Shown one piece after another: positions 1 to 6,900 of a DNA stretch of 22,449 bases (the first letter of the stretch is position 1; each line of letters begins with the position of its first letter). The stretch is taken from positions 1-22,449 of the IMG/VR virus record IMGVR_UViG_3300023278_003082. One strand, written 5' to 3'. Source of the DNA: a virus. A model generated the notes under the pieces. That model was not told the origin of the DNA, did no database searches, and was given only the letters and a program-made list of their open reading frames with translations. The translations under genes were made by a program, and so were the position numbers.

Positions 1-2
1 CC

Positions 3-89
3 GCTGGATGGGATGAGGCGCGAGCCATCATCGCTGCTGACCGGAAAGCTGTCCGCGCCCTAGGGCGTGAAGAAGGAGGAGAACGATGA
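3..89 (+). CDS. C-terminal end of an unidentified protein (5' truncated)
   Basis: An open frame enters from the left edge and reads about 28 residues (AGWDEARAIIAADRKAVRAL and on) to a TGA at 87-89. The stretch is helical and charged, with no recognisable domain. The stop overlaps an ATG at 86 as ATGA, and a strong ribosome binding site (AAGGAGGAG, about 73-81) lies in its last codons, so the next ORF is probably translationally coupled to it. This coupling is the main reason to call it coding. Function cannot be assigned from this fragment. Confidence 0.5.
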   Translation, partial: AGWDEARAIIAADRKAVRALGREEGGER

Positions 90-194
90 CCAACAAGCTG
101 ATGGAGACGGCAACATCATCGTCCGCCTGAAATCAATATCGACCATCTTGTCACAAACCCAATCTATCTTCTACTTGAAGGCATACGTCGCTAG
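86..194 (+). pseudogene. Small ORF that needs a +1 shift to stay open
   Basis: ATG at 86 has an excellent upstream AAGGAGG, but the frame stops after 14 codons (MTNKLMETATSSSA, TGA at 128-130). Reading on in the +1 frame from 129 gives a protein-like stretch, EINIDHLVTNPIYLLLEGIR, ending in TAG at 192-194. That TAG overlaps the AGGAG ribosome site of the next gene, as expected in a coupled operon. The combined product would be about 35 residues. The segment may be a decayed or sequence-error gene, a frameshifted micro-protein, or a genuine 14-codon ORF followed by chance similarity. The UGA lacks the upstream signal of the RF2-type programmed shift. No function is suggested. Confidence 0.35.
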
Positions 195-202
195 GAGCAC
201 AA

Positions 203-412
203 ATGACAATCACAGCAGCAGAGAAGCAGGACAATATCCGCAAAGCCCGCGAGGAGTGGCTAATCCGTCGAGAGGCCAAGCTCATGAAAGCTCTTGAGCA
301 AGCCCAGAATCGAGCGGAGAATGCGAAGGCCAAAGGCAAACGCAGCGCGGAGAAGCGCCGTGAAGATGCAGCCGCTGAGGTTGCAATCCTTCGAATGGTC
401 CTCGGAGTCTAA
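203..412 (+). CDS. Small basic helical protein of unknown function
   Basis: This is a 69-residue protein starting at ATG 203, five bases after AGGAG (193-197). It is almost entirely Ala, Glu, Lys and Arg in heptad-like spacing (for example ALEQAQNRAENAKAKGKRSA), so a single long helix or coiled coil is likely, with a hydrophobic tail ending MVLGV. It has no signal peptide or membrane segment. It is co-oriented with the short ORFs upstream and with queE downstream, and a strong hairpin follows it. It was chosen over an overlapping ORF from 67 because of its ribosome site and clean composition. I do not recognise the family. Confidence 0.6.
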   Translation: MTITAAEKQDNIRKAREEWLIRREAKLMKALEQAQNRAENAKAKGKRSAEKRREDAAAEVAILRMVLGV

Positions 413-432
413 CACATGCGAATATAGCTGGG

Positions 433-451
433 GGTAGCCTAGGCTGCTACC
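433..451 (+). other. Short stem-loop in the 3' region of the small basic gene
   Basis: GGTAGC (433-438) pairs with GCTACC (446-451) around a seven-base loop. It lies 20 bases after the stop of the 69-residue gene and just before a larger hairpin. No T-tract follows, so it is unlikely to be a terminator alone; mRNA 3'-end protection is possible. Confidence 0.35.
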
Positions 452-461
452 TCAACTCGGA

Positions 462-510
462 GGGGCTCGGCGGTGTTTTCCATGTTGCGCCGTCGAGCCC
501 CATTTTCATA
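462..510 (+). terminator. Strong hairpin before queE, terminator-like
   Basis: Bases 462-475 pair with 488-501 (outer arms GGGGCTCG and CGAGCCCC, inner GC pairs with two G-T wobbles) around a loop of about 12 bases. The stem is followed by ATTTTCATAT. A 14-bp GC-rich stem plus a short T-rich tract fits an intrinsic terminator for the upstream plus-strand genes. The queE start lies only 12 bases beyond the stem and the only good SD (GGAG, 459-462) sits just before it, so the hairpin may instead, or also, act in translation initiation. Confidence 0.55.
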
Positions 511-512
511 TC

Positions 513-1280
513 ATGTTTGGACAAAATCAAATCAAGAAGCAGGACAAGTCAGATGGTCAGCTTCTAGATATCAAAGAGATCTTCTTCACGCTGCAGGGAG
601 AGGGTCCCCATGTGGGTCAACCGTCAGTCTTCATCAGACTCGCGGGCTGCAACTTGAAGTGCCACTTTTGTGACACGATGTTCGACGTCGACACGACGCT
701 GATGGATGTCCGGTCTATCGTCGACCAAGTCAAGTGGTATGGAGACAATTTCGACCTCGTAGTGTTGACTGGTGGTGAACCATTCCGTCAAAACTTCATC
801 CCGCTAGTCGAAGTGCTCAATCACAATGGTTACCGAGTTCAAGTAGAAACGGCTGGGACGTTGTGGCTGGCCGACGCTCTTAGGCAATTTCGGCCGGGTA
901 ATGACCCGTCAAAGAGGAATACTATTGTGTGCAGCCCGAAGACGGGCTCTCTCAACCCAGCAATAGTCCCCTACATAGACGCGTACAAATACATCATCAA
1001 CGAAGAGGATTATTCTGTCGACGTAGGCGATGATGGGTTGCCTGTGATGTCGACTCAGGTTCCGGGCGAACGGTTGAAGTTGGCTCGCCCCCATCCATCA
1101 TTCCCGCGTGCGAAGATCTATCTTCAGCCCTGCTTTCACTATCTTGATTATACAGATGATTGTGATTACGTAGCGGATGAAGAGAAGAATTCAACTAACC
1201 GAGAGCTAGCGACAAGCCTTGCGTTGATGCATGGCTACACGCTCTGCCTACAAGTTCACAAACTCGTAGGGCTCCCCTAA
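513..1280 (+). CDS. queE: 7-carboxy-7-deazaguanine synthase (radical SAM)
   Basis: This 255-residue protein matches QueE, which converts 6-carboxytetrahydropterin to 7-carboxy-7-deazaguanine, an intermediate of preQ0, queuosine and deazaguanine DNA modifications. The N-terminal signature EIFFTLQGEGP (22-32) leads into RLAGCNLKCHFCDT, with the radical-SAM 4Fe-4S cysteines in CX3CX2C spacing at C46, C50 and C53. TGGEP (86-90) contributes to SAM binding, and the end LQVHKLVGLP is the usual QueE C-terminus. Length is near family size with an extra charged N-terminus of about 18 residues. ATG 513 is the only suitable start but has no SD within normal distance. The stop overlaps tail to tail with the minus-strand gene ending at 1277. 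No other pathway gene (folE, queD, queC) is present here, so its role in genome modification is inferred. Confidence 0.93.
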   Translation: MFGQNQIKKQDKSDGQLLDIKEIFFTLQGEGPHVGQPSVFIRLAGCNLKCHFCDTMFDVDTTLMDVRSIVDQVKWYGDNFDLVVLTGGEPFRQNFIPLVEVLNHNGYRVQVETAGTLWLADALRQFRPGNDPSKRNTIVCSPKTGSLNPAIVPYIDAYKYIINEEDYSVDVGDDGLPVMSTQVPGERLKLARPHPSFPRAKIYLQPCFHYLDYTDDCDYVADEEKNSTNRELATSLALMHGYTLCLQVHKLVGLP

Positions 1281-1534
1281 GCAGCAGGCTTTCGTCTAGT
1301 CTTCAGGACTCCTTTCGCGCCGAAACCGACAGCGCCAAGTCCTAGGATTGAGAGTACGACGTAGAGTCCATCTCCCGCTACGTCGCCTCGAGTAGCACCT
1401 TCAGGAGCGACTCCAGCCTCAATCTCCTCTTCTGTTCGAGTCTCTTCACCCGCGGGAGCATCGAGCCAAGCTCTTGTTGCCCCACAACTAGTCAGTCCAA
1501 TCAAAAGAGTGGGAACTGCGAGTTTATGCTTCAT
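1277..1534 (-). CDS. Lipoprotein with C-terminal membrane segment, u-spanin-like (second of pair)
   Basis: Starting at ATG 1534, seven bases after GGGAAG, the product is 85 residues; an ATG five codons upstream (1549) lacks a clean signal start. A signal sequence ends in lipobox LTSC (Cys17, then Gly, compatible with outer-membrane sorting). A Glu/Gly/Ala-rich linker of about 35 residues follows, then one membrane segment (LYVVLSILGLGAVGFGAKGV) and a basic tail, KTRRKPAA. Lipid anchor at one end and inner-membrane helix at the other is the unimolecular spanin layout (phage T1 gp11), which bridges and fuses both membranes at lysis. It overlaps the end of the similarly built upstream gene. A generic membrane lipoprotein is the alternative. 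Confidence 0.6.
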   Translation of the reverse strand: MKHKLAVPTLLIGLTSCGATRAWLDAPAGEETRTEEEIEAGVAPEGATRGDVAGDGLYVVLSILGLGAVGFGAKGVLKTRRKPAA

Positions 1535-1979
1535 CTTCAATCTTCCCATTCTTGCGTCGTTTACTGTATCTCAATCCCAGCCAAGCTACGAAACTCAATC
1601 CCACTGCGGTGACAAGAGCTGCGGGCAGTTTGACCCACAACGCTCCTCCTTCAGCCTCTTCTAGATCAAGTCCAGCGATATTCAGCGAACGTCGCTGCGA
1701 TTCAAGGGCCTCTGCCTCTTCGTTGGCCTCATACCAACGACGGCGCGTCTCGACTGGGCGTACATCGCGGGCACCTAGATACCACGTCGTGCCAACAGTC
1801 CACGCAGTCAAATCTCCTTCAAATGCCCAGAGAGCGTCCTTACCTTGATCCTGCGCTCCCCAAGTGTACGATGTCCACAACTCATCAGGCGCTACAACTC
1901 CTGCGACATCACCACCAACCGCGCGCCAAGGGCTATCAGCTGCACATGAAACCAATAACAGTGTGAATAAAACTTTCAT
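1524..1979 (-). CDS. Lipoprotein with C-terminal membrane segment, u-spanin-like (first of pair)
   Basis: This is a 151-residue protein. MKVLFTLLLVSC is a short lipoprotein signal with lipobox LVSC (Cys12). Residues 13-75 are Trp- and Gly-rich and probably beta-structured (TVGTTWYLG). Residues 76-110 are a charged, likely helical stretch (ETRRRWYEANEEAEALESQR). A membrane segment at about 116-137 is followed by the basic tail YSKRRKNGK. As in T1 gp11-type u-spanins, one chain could connect outer and inner membranes and fuse them in lysis. It lies 62 bases after the holin-like gene and overlaps the next gene by 11 bases, consistent with a lysis cassette. Its ribosome site (GGGGAG, about 12 bases from ATG) is partly inside a hairpin. 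No endolysin is seen nearby, so function rests on architecture and position. Confidence 0.6.
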   Translation of the reverse strand: MKVLFTLLLVSCAADSPWRAVGGDVAGVVAPDELWTSYTWGAQDQGKDALWAFEGDLTAWTVGTTWYLGARDVRPVETRRRWYEANEEAEALESQRRSLNIAGLDLEEAEGGALWVKLPAALVTAVGLSFVAWLGLRYSKRRKNGKIEDEA

Positions 1980-1994
1980 TGGTAGGTGATGCTC

Positions 1995-2024
1995 CCCACT
2001 CCGAGCTTTACGACCCGGAGTGGG
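1995..2024 (-). promoter_or_regulatory. Hairpin overlapping the ribosome site of the first u-spanin-like gene
   Basis: CCCACTCCG (1995-2003) and CGGAGTGGG (2016-2024) form a perfect 9-bp stem with a 12-base loop. In the minus-strand transcript the 3' arm merges into the GGAG/GGGGAG region upstream of ATG 1979, and no U-tract follows. It could limit translation of the spanin-type gene. On the plus strand a weak AAGTCTTT follows the stem, so a plus-strand terminator role cannot be excluded. Confidence 0.4.
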
Positions 2025-2041
2025 AAGTCTTTAGGTCAAGT

Positions 2042-2221
2042 CTAAGCAGCAGGCGGTTTGCTCTTACCGAAATCGGAAAGAGCGATGCCTCCGAGAAGTA
2101 CCCACAACGACGTAATCGATTCTTCGGGAACGGACCAACTTCCGTGGGCATTTCCCCAAGACAGGACCGCTGCGAGCAATCCGACAACGATTTTCTTCCA
2201 ACCATCTAATTTTCCTAACAT
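2042..2221 (-). CDS. 59-residue holin-like small membrane protein
   Basis: ATG at 2221 opens a 59-codon frame to TAG at 2044-2042. It begins MLGKLDGWKKIVVGLLAAVL, continues with a polar turn (NAHGSWSVPEE), then SLWVLLGGIALSDFG, and ends KSKPPAA. The KLDGxK start, two hydrophobic segments (about 11-22 and 37-49) and an LLGG motif match a widespread group of small phage membrane proteins often annotated as holins. Its place just before two spanin-like genes supports a lysis role: a membrane pore or lesion that sets lysis timing. The SD is weak (AGGA about 14 bases upstream). Direct evidence of holin function is absent; it could be another small membrane protein. Confidence 0.65.
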   Translation of the reverse strand: MLGKLDGWKKIVVGLLAAVLSWGNAHGSWSVPEESITSLWVLLGGIALSDFGKSKPPAA

Positions 2222-2491
2222 AGTATCAATCTTCGTCCTTTAGAGTTTGAGTTACAAGTGCGTCAACATCGCCCCTCGTATCTTCATGCCATAGAAGAAT
2301 CAATGAACGATGATGAAAAGTTCAACCAGAATATCAGTCCTTCTGATGAAGCTGGTTGTGTTGTTTGGTTAGGCGGGAAATCAAAGCTTCAAATGAGATG
2401 TAAGGTGGGGAGGCGGCGGTCAGGAGGTGCTGGGGAGATCACAGGAGGTTTGGGAAGCTGACTTGACCGCCTCCCCGATGGACGCTAGATG
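2222..2491. other. Non-coding spacer between fibre and lysis genes
   Basis: I find no convincing gene on either strand in this 270-base gap, the longest in the minus-strand operon. It contains the long inverted repeat at 2407-2476. A 67-codon plus-strand ORF (2258-2461) has low-complexity composition and no supporting ribosome site. A promoter for the lysis genes may lie here, but I cannot point to a convincing -35/-10 pair. Confidence 0.5.
2407..2476 (-). ncRNA. Long hairpin with a CU-rich loop carrying two ACCUCCU motifs
   Basis: GGGGAGGCGG (2407-2416) plus TCA (2420-2422) is the inverse of TGACCGCCTCCCC (2464-2476): 13 pairs with one three-base bulge around a loop of about 41 bases. Read from the minus strand, 16 bases after the stop of the 246-residue gene, the loop holds CUUCCC, ACCUCCU (2449-2443), UCUCCCC and ACCUCCU (2428-2422, its end meeting the stem). 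ACCUCCU is the anti-Shine-Dalgarno sequence of 16S rRNA. The element may be a 3' structural end or terminator (only a weak downstream T-tract) or a regulatory RNA able to pair with ribosome sites. The RNA call is inference. Confidence 0.35.
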
Positions 2492-3232
2492 CTAGTCATC
2501 GACAAGTACAAGAGTGAATGTGGCAGCTACGCCAAGATTATCTGTATCTGTATTCGCTCGAACCCTGACTCTAGTTTTCGCAGGAAGGCTGAGATACGAA
2601 AGCTGATTCACATGATGAGGTGATCCCTGATCAATTTGAACAGCGTCGCGGATACGCCAACCAATGCCATCTGCGTGTGTCATCAGCTGAAATTCAACTT
2701 CAGCTGCTGTACCGTTTGTGAGCGATACGCTCCAATCAACTAAGTATCCCGTCTTCGCGTTAGGAATCTGATACAAAGCTCCCTGCTGCTGTCCATAACC
2801 CGCAGCCATTCTATGCAATTCAGCACCCGCACTTTGAATCAGGATATCAACATCGCCATCATTTGTTTCAATCGAACCCGTGGTCAGTAGAATGATTTCA
2901 TCGATGAAGATGTATGTATTCGACAGATTGACTTCAGTCGTCCCATTGAGCGAGACTGACTCAGTCTGAGCGTCATACGAAGAGTCGAGTCCGTTGATCG
3001 TCAGCGTTCTTGCACCCGTACCCGCAGTGTTCGTATCATTGACGCTCGAAGATACTGCTGCAAGTGATTGAGCAGACGTGTACCAGTTTGCATCGCCGCC
3101 GAACGCCCAAACATCCTCATCAGTAGCGTTATCAACATCAAGGTTGATTCCCGCTCTTCGAATGAGTGTATGCTTAGGGACATTCCCCTTCGCAACCTCA
3201 AGAAAGAAATCTCTACCTGGCAAGAAGGTCAT
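2492..3232 (-). CDS. Beta-rich virion protein, probable tail appendage
   Basis: This 246-residue protein starts at ATG 3232, seven bases after GGAG. The N-terminus (RDFFLEVAKGNVPKHTLIRR) followed by a Thr/Ser/Asn-rich region with GARTLTINGLD and SVSLNGTTEVNL resembles uncharacterised structural proteins often seen in aquatic phages. The rest is predicted beta strand with few cysteines or charges, and there is no signal peptide or enzyme motif. It is the last gene of the tail-tip and fibre block, following the DUF2793 protein, so a role as tail fibre, receptor-binding or decorating protein is likely. The exact role is unknown, and the family match is from memory of sequence style, not a search. 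Confidence 0.6.
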   Translation of the reverse strand: MTFLPGRDFFLEVAKGNVPKHTLIRRAGINLDVDNATDEDVWAFGGDANWYTSAQSLAAVSSSVNDTNTAGTGARTLTINGLDSSYDAQTESVSLNGTTEVNLSNTYIFIDEIILLTTGSIETNDGDVDILIQSAGAELHRMAAGYGQQQGALYQIPNAKTGYLVDWSVSLTNGTAAEVEFQLMTHADGIGWRIRDAVQIDQGSPHHVNQLSYLSLPAKTRVRVRANTDTDNLGVAATFTLVLVDD

Positions 3233-3244
3233 TGAAAGTCTCCA

Positions 3245-3904
3245 CTAGATAATCCACCACTCAGTTCCATCGCAAGATACTGTTAGGCAGTCGTACTGAC
3301 TGATGATATTGACGGTCAGGTTCCCATCAATTGTCTCTGATCCGTTCCCGTCGATAATGACATCGTTCGCTGAAGCATCTTTTCGCTTGAGTTTGAACGT
3401 TTGGCCCGACGAAGAAGCTACGACAGGTAAGGTCACAGTCACATCGCCACTAGTGCAGTCGATTGTATGGGCGTCAGCCGTAGCGTGCACGGCGCTGAAG
3501 CTGGCAGTCTTGTTTGACCAGGTTAGGGTCTGGGCAGCCGAACCCCCTCCGAGCGGGTCAGAGGCCCAGCTTGAGCCATTGAACTGACTGTGTACCGCTT
3601 CATCTACAATGAACGCACGCCATCCATTTGAGGGCGTAAAGAATTGCCACCCGTTTCCATCGTAGTAAGCAATATCATCTTCTTTGCCCGCCCAATCTCC
3701 CGTCGCGGTTGCAGCAGGAATATAGACATCGCCGTCAGAAGGAGAACCTGGGGGCGCAGTTAGGTTGCGATCAATCACATTTGACTGAATCAACGCATCA
3801 AACGCAACGATGTGATTGTTCATACGGGTTATCTGACCCGTAGAGTTCTCATCAATCTTAGCGACGCCAGTATTCGGTGCGGTTTGAGGAGCAATCTGTG
3901 CCAT
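3245..3904 (-). CDS. DUF2793 fibre-type protein with C-terminal beta domain
   Basis: This is a 219-residue protein. Residues about 43-115 match DUF2793: PPGSPSDGDVYIPAATATGDW, then AYYDGNGWQFFTPSNGWRAF, the pattern seen at the end of tail modules in GTA-like prophages. Residues about 128-219 form a small beta domain (DVTVTLP, then GQTFKLKRKD, DVIIDGNGSETIDG, ending DGTEWWII), a layout that recurs in the two proteins around the distal tail gene. The start at 3904 follows the previous gene's TGA by only a few bases and has a weak SD, suggesting coupling. It is likely a tail fibre or fibre-attachment protein; DUF2793 has no established biochemical function that I know of. Confidence 0.75.
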   Translation of the reverse strand: MAQIAPQTAPNTGVAKIDENSTGQITRMNNHIVAFDALIQSNVIDRNLTAPPGSPSDGDVYIPAATATGDWAGKEDDIAYYDGNGWQFFTPSNGWRAFIVDEAVHSQFNGSSWASDPLGGGSAAQTLTWSNKTASFSAVHATADAHTIDCTSGDVTVTLPVVASSSGQTFKLKRKDASANDVIIDGNGSETIDGNLTVNIISQYDCLTVSCDGTEWWII

Positions 3905-3907
3905 GAT

Positions 3908-6900
3908 TCAATTGATTGTGATTTCTACCGCCGGACCTTCATGGAAATATTGCGTCTGATGCACAATTTCAAACGTGATGGGATCGCCGGGAGTAAATGA
4001 ATCACCTACTTGCATCGAATTGGTGTAGGTAATTGATCGTGTATATCCCGGACCCCACTGTGTCTTCACTGTACTACTTCCCGGACCAGCAAGCGCTCGA
4101 ACGAAGTAACCTTCGACCGATGACTTATTAGCCCGCTCGTGCAAAGGCTCCCCTTGGTCTACAGGAGATCTAGTCATCCTCGTTTGACGTTCCCATTTCA
4201 GCGTAATTGCATTATCAGCGGCTCGAGTACCCGTAACGTTATTCACCTTATACGGGCGACACGTTCTACAGGTCATAGGAATAAAGACATCATTGCCCGT
4301 TCCATTAGACTCGACTACATCAACAAGCTCTAAATCCTGTCCATACGCCGCCAACTTCCAATAGCGTACTTCATCTGCTGACGTCAGGTTGAGAGGAATG
4401 AAATCAATGCCTGGTCCATCAAGCCATACTACGCGCTCTCGAATAGAGTGTAGTTCGATTTGGTCCCATGTATCTTTCAGGCCGCGAAGTAGGTTAGTAA
4501 GCTCATAGGTAGCCATTCCCTCAACGCTTGTAGATACAAGTGTGGCTGTCTGTACGCCAATAATCTCTTCGCCAACAAGGAATCGATTACTCCCTCTATA
4601 GAGCAGATCTTCTGTAACCGATTCAAGCGTTGCGCCTTTGTTGATTAGCGTAACTCTAATCGTAGAACGTCGATCAATTGAGTAAGTATGGGCATCGAGT
4701 ACAGGGGCCATCGACGTGGTTCCCATAATCGCTTCTTCTGCAACTGAAGCAATCGCTGTGTACCCAGATACATCTTGATGGCTCATATAGAGCACGCCTC
4801 CTGCCCAATCTCTATTTTGGTCAGCAGAACATGCAGCTAGGTAGAAACCCGGCATGTTGACGTGGCTATCTTGGAGAGGATTGAGATCTAGCAGCTCCCA
4901 CCGAATATTGCCCGGCGATGATACAGCGCGTGATGCTTGGTTGTTTTTACGAATCCCTCCTTGTAGCGGCGGACCGCCTCCTCCTTGTCCTGTCGATCCA
5001 AGCAAACCAATCGCCCCTTCTGAAAGTGCGGTCTGGGTTAGAGCCGTAACATCCTCTTCAACTCCTTCACACAGAAGCAAACCGTCTGTAGTCTCTTCAA
5101 CTCGATTGACTAGAATCTCCCAGTCACGACCGAAAGTATCATCAATCTGCGCGACATAGCCCTCATGAATTCTTCCTAACCAGGTCGGGGGTAATTGAAA
5201 TGAAATCGTATGTTGCGAAACACGAGACTGCGCCCAAAGTGTATCAGCTAGTTGCTGACCCTGGTCAGCGGTGATTACCACCTCTCCTAGCTCAACATTT
5301 GAAATGTCACCTTCGATACCAAAGTTCTCCGACTCTTGAGTTGAAGTCTGGAATCCTTGATCTGGATCCTTATGTTTGACTGACACTCGAGCGACCTTCA
5401 AGGCATTAGGAGCATCTTTGATTGTGAACGGCCTTGCCCGATCATCTCCTATCGTGCCAGCAGTGATGTCCGCTGTAATATTTACGCGAGGCAGACTTGC
5501 ACGATCTTGGAAGTAGATGATTCCATCTTCTTGTCGAGCTACAGTCTGAGTCGCAAGCAGAATCGGTTGTAGTTGCGTTCTTAGATTCTGTGCACCGCGA
5601 ACAGCATATCCTGTAATTGCTTTAGTGCAACCACTGACATCAAACTGCGATGTATTATAGCCCGCAACCAGCATAATCTCAGTGATAATACCACTGACAT
5701 CACCACTTCCATCGACGCGAAGTATCGCTTCAAAACCAGGAACTCGGTTGCCAAAATCAGTCAGTTCTAGATTTTCAAAGAAAGCTACAACCTTGAGACG
5801 GAAACCAGGAACATTCCCTGAACCCCCTACAGCAGCAGTCTCAAGTTCAGAGAGAACAGGATCAGGTCCTTGCGTTGAAGTGCCGATATAGGTTCTAATC
5901 GCTTCAACTTGTGTAATCGACCACTGAGATTGCTCTTGTTGAATTCTAATCGCTTGACCCGCGTGACTGCCGCTGAATACGAATCTAGGAAATCCTCCAC
6001 GTCCCCTAATCAATTTCATTCTTGATGTGTTTGTGGCTTCATCCCAAGAAGTTCCATGATTCAAGTAAGGCTGTAATTGAGCGCCTGATGGTCCATCATT
6101 GATCTCAGTTGTATGATGCGTCGCTGACGTAGCAGTCCCGGCACCGATGTTGCCTTGAACAGCAGGTTGGACATAAACCTTATGCACATCAGGATTGCCG
6201 CCGGTCCCTGTGAATTCAATATCAAGAGAATCACCCTCGTCATCCCCAATAACTTGAAGGGTGCCGAACGCATACCCTAGAACCCCAAGTGTGTCGCCGA
6301 TGAACAAAGTCCCAGTCTCTTGAGATGTTAGCATGAGGAATTGATCCCCATCGACTGCGGCTACATCTACCGTTATATCGTTGACATCATGTGCAGTCGT
6401 TGAGAAACCTGTTACTGCGACTAGCCGCGCCTTGAGTCGCGTAAGATCATATCCAGATGAGACAAGAACTAGATATGCACCAAGTACGCCCAGTCGAGAC
6501 GAAATCGTCTCTACTGTCGCAGCAACTGTAGTCTCTGTAAAATCAACATTATCTTGCTCATCAAAGATAGGCTTCCCATCAGCATAGATTCTTTCGATCG
6601 AACCAATCGGCTTATTCAGGTCGCGAACTGCGAACTCAAGCGCAGCGCTGACTGAATAGGTGTAACTGATGTATGTTCCTCCTGACCCGCCTTTGCCCCC
6701 ACCCCTATCTCTATGCCTCGTCTCTGACAGACGAGTTTGCCAAATCACAGTGCCAGGTACACGCACTCGATCTCCGTAGACACGCCATGTAGGTGTACCC
6801 TGCCTCACTCCTCCAATGTCAAGGTCACCAACCTTCGTCCCCTCTTGCGGATCAGGGGCGAAGATCTTTCCCATAATCAGCGAGTCTACGTATGTCGCTG

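Noticed and set aside
67-297. Plus-strand ORF of 76 codons overlapping the small coupled genes
   Set aside because: It overlaps the well-started 69-residue gene in another frame, begins at GTG inside the upstream ribosome site region, and has unordered, Ser/Gln/Arg-rich composition.
473-673. Plus-strand ORF with ATG inside the pre-queE hairpin
   Set aside because: It overlaps queE in another frame and its sequence does not look like a protein; the radical-SAM frame is certain.
1277-2054. 13-base direct repeat CTAAGCAGCAGGC at 1277-1289 and 2042-2054, considered as an attachment site or recombination trace
   Set aside because: Both copies encode the same Pro-Ala-Ala-stop ending; it is short and no integrase is near, so coincidence or shared C-terminal coding is simpler.
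2008-2205. Minus-strand 65-codon ORF and plus-strand ORFs at 1979-2243
   Set aside because: They are other frames of the 59-residue holin-like gene, which has a clear membrane-protein pattern and a recognisable KLDGxK start.
2258-2461. Plus-strand 67-codon ORF in the spacer
   Set aside because: Its Gly/Arg-rich end is just the hairpin sequence, there is no ribosome site, and it opposes the late operon.
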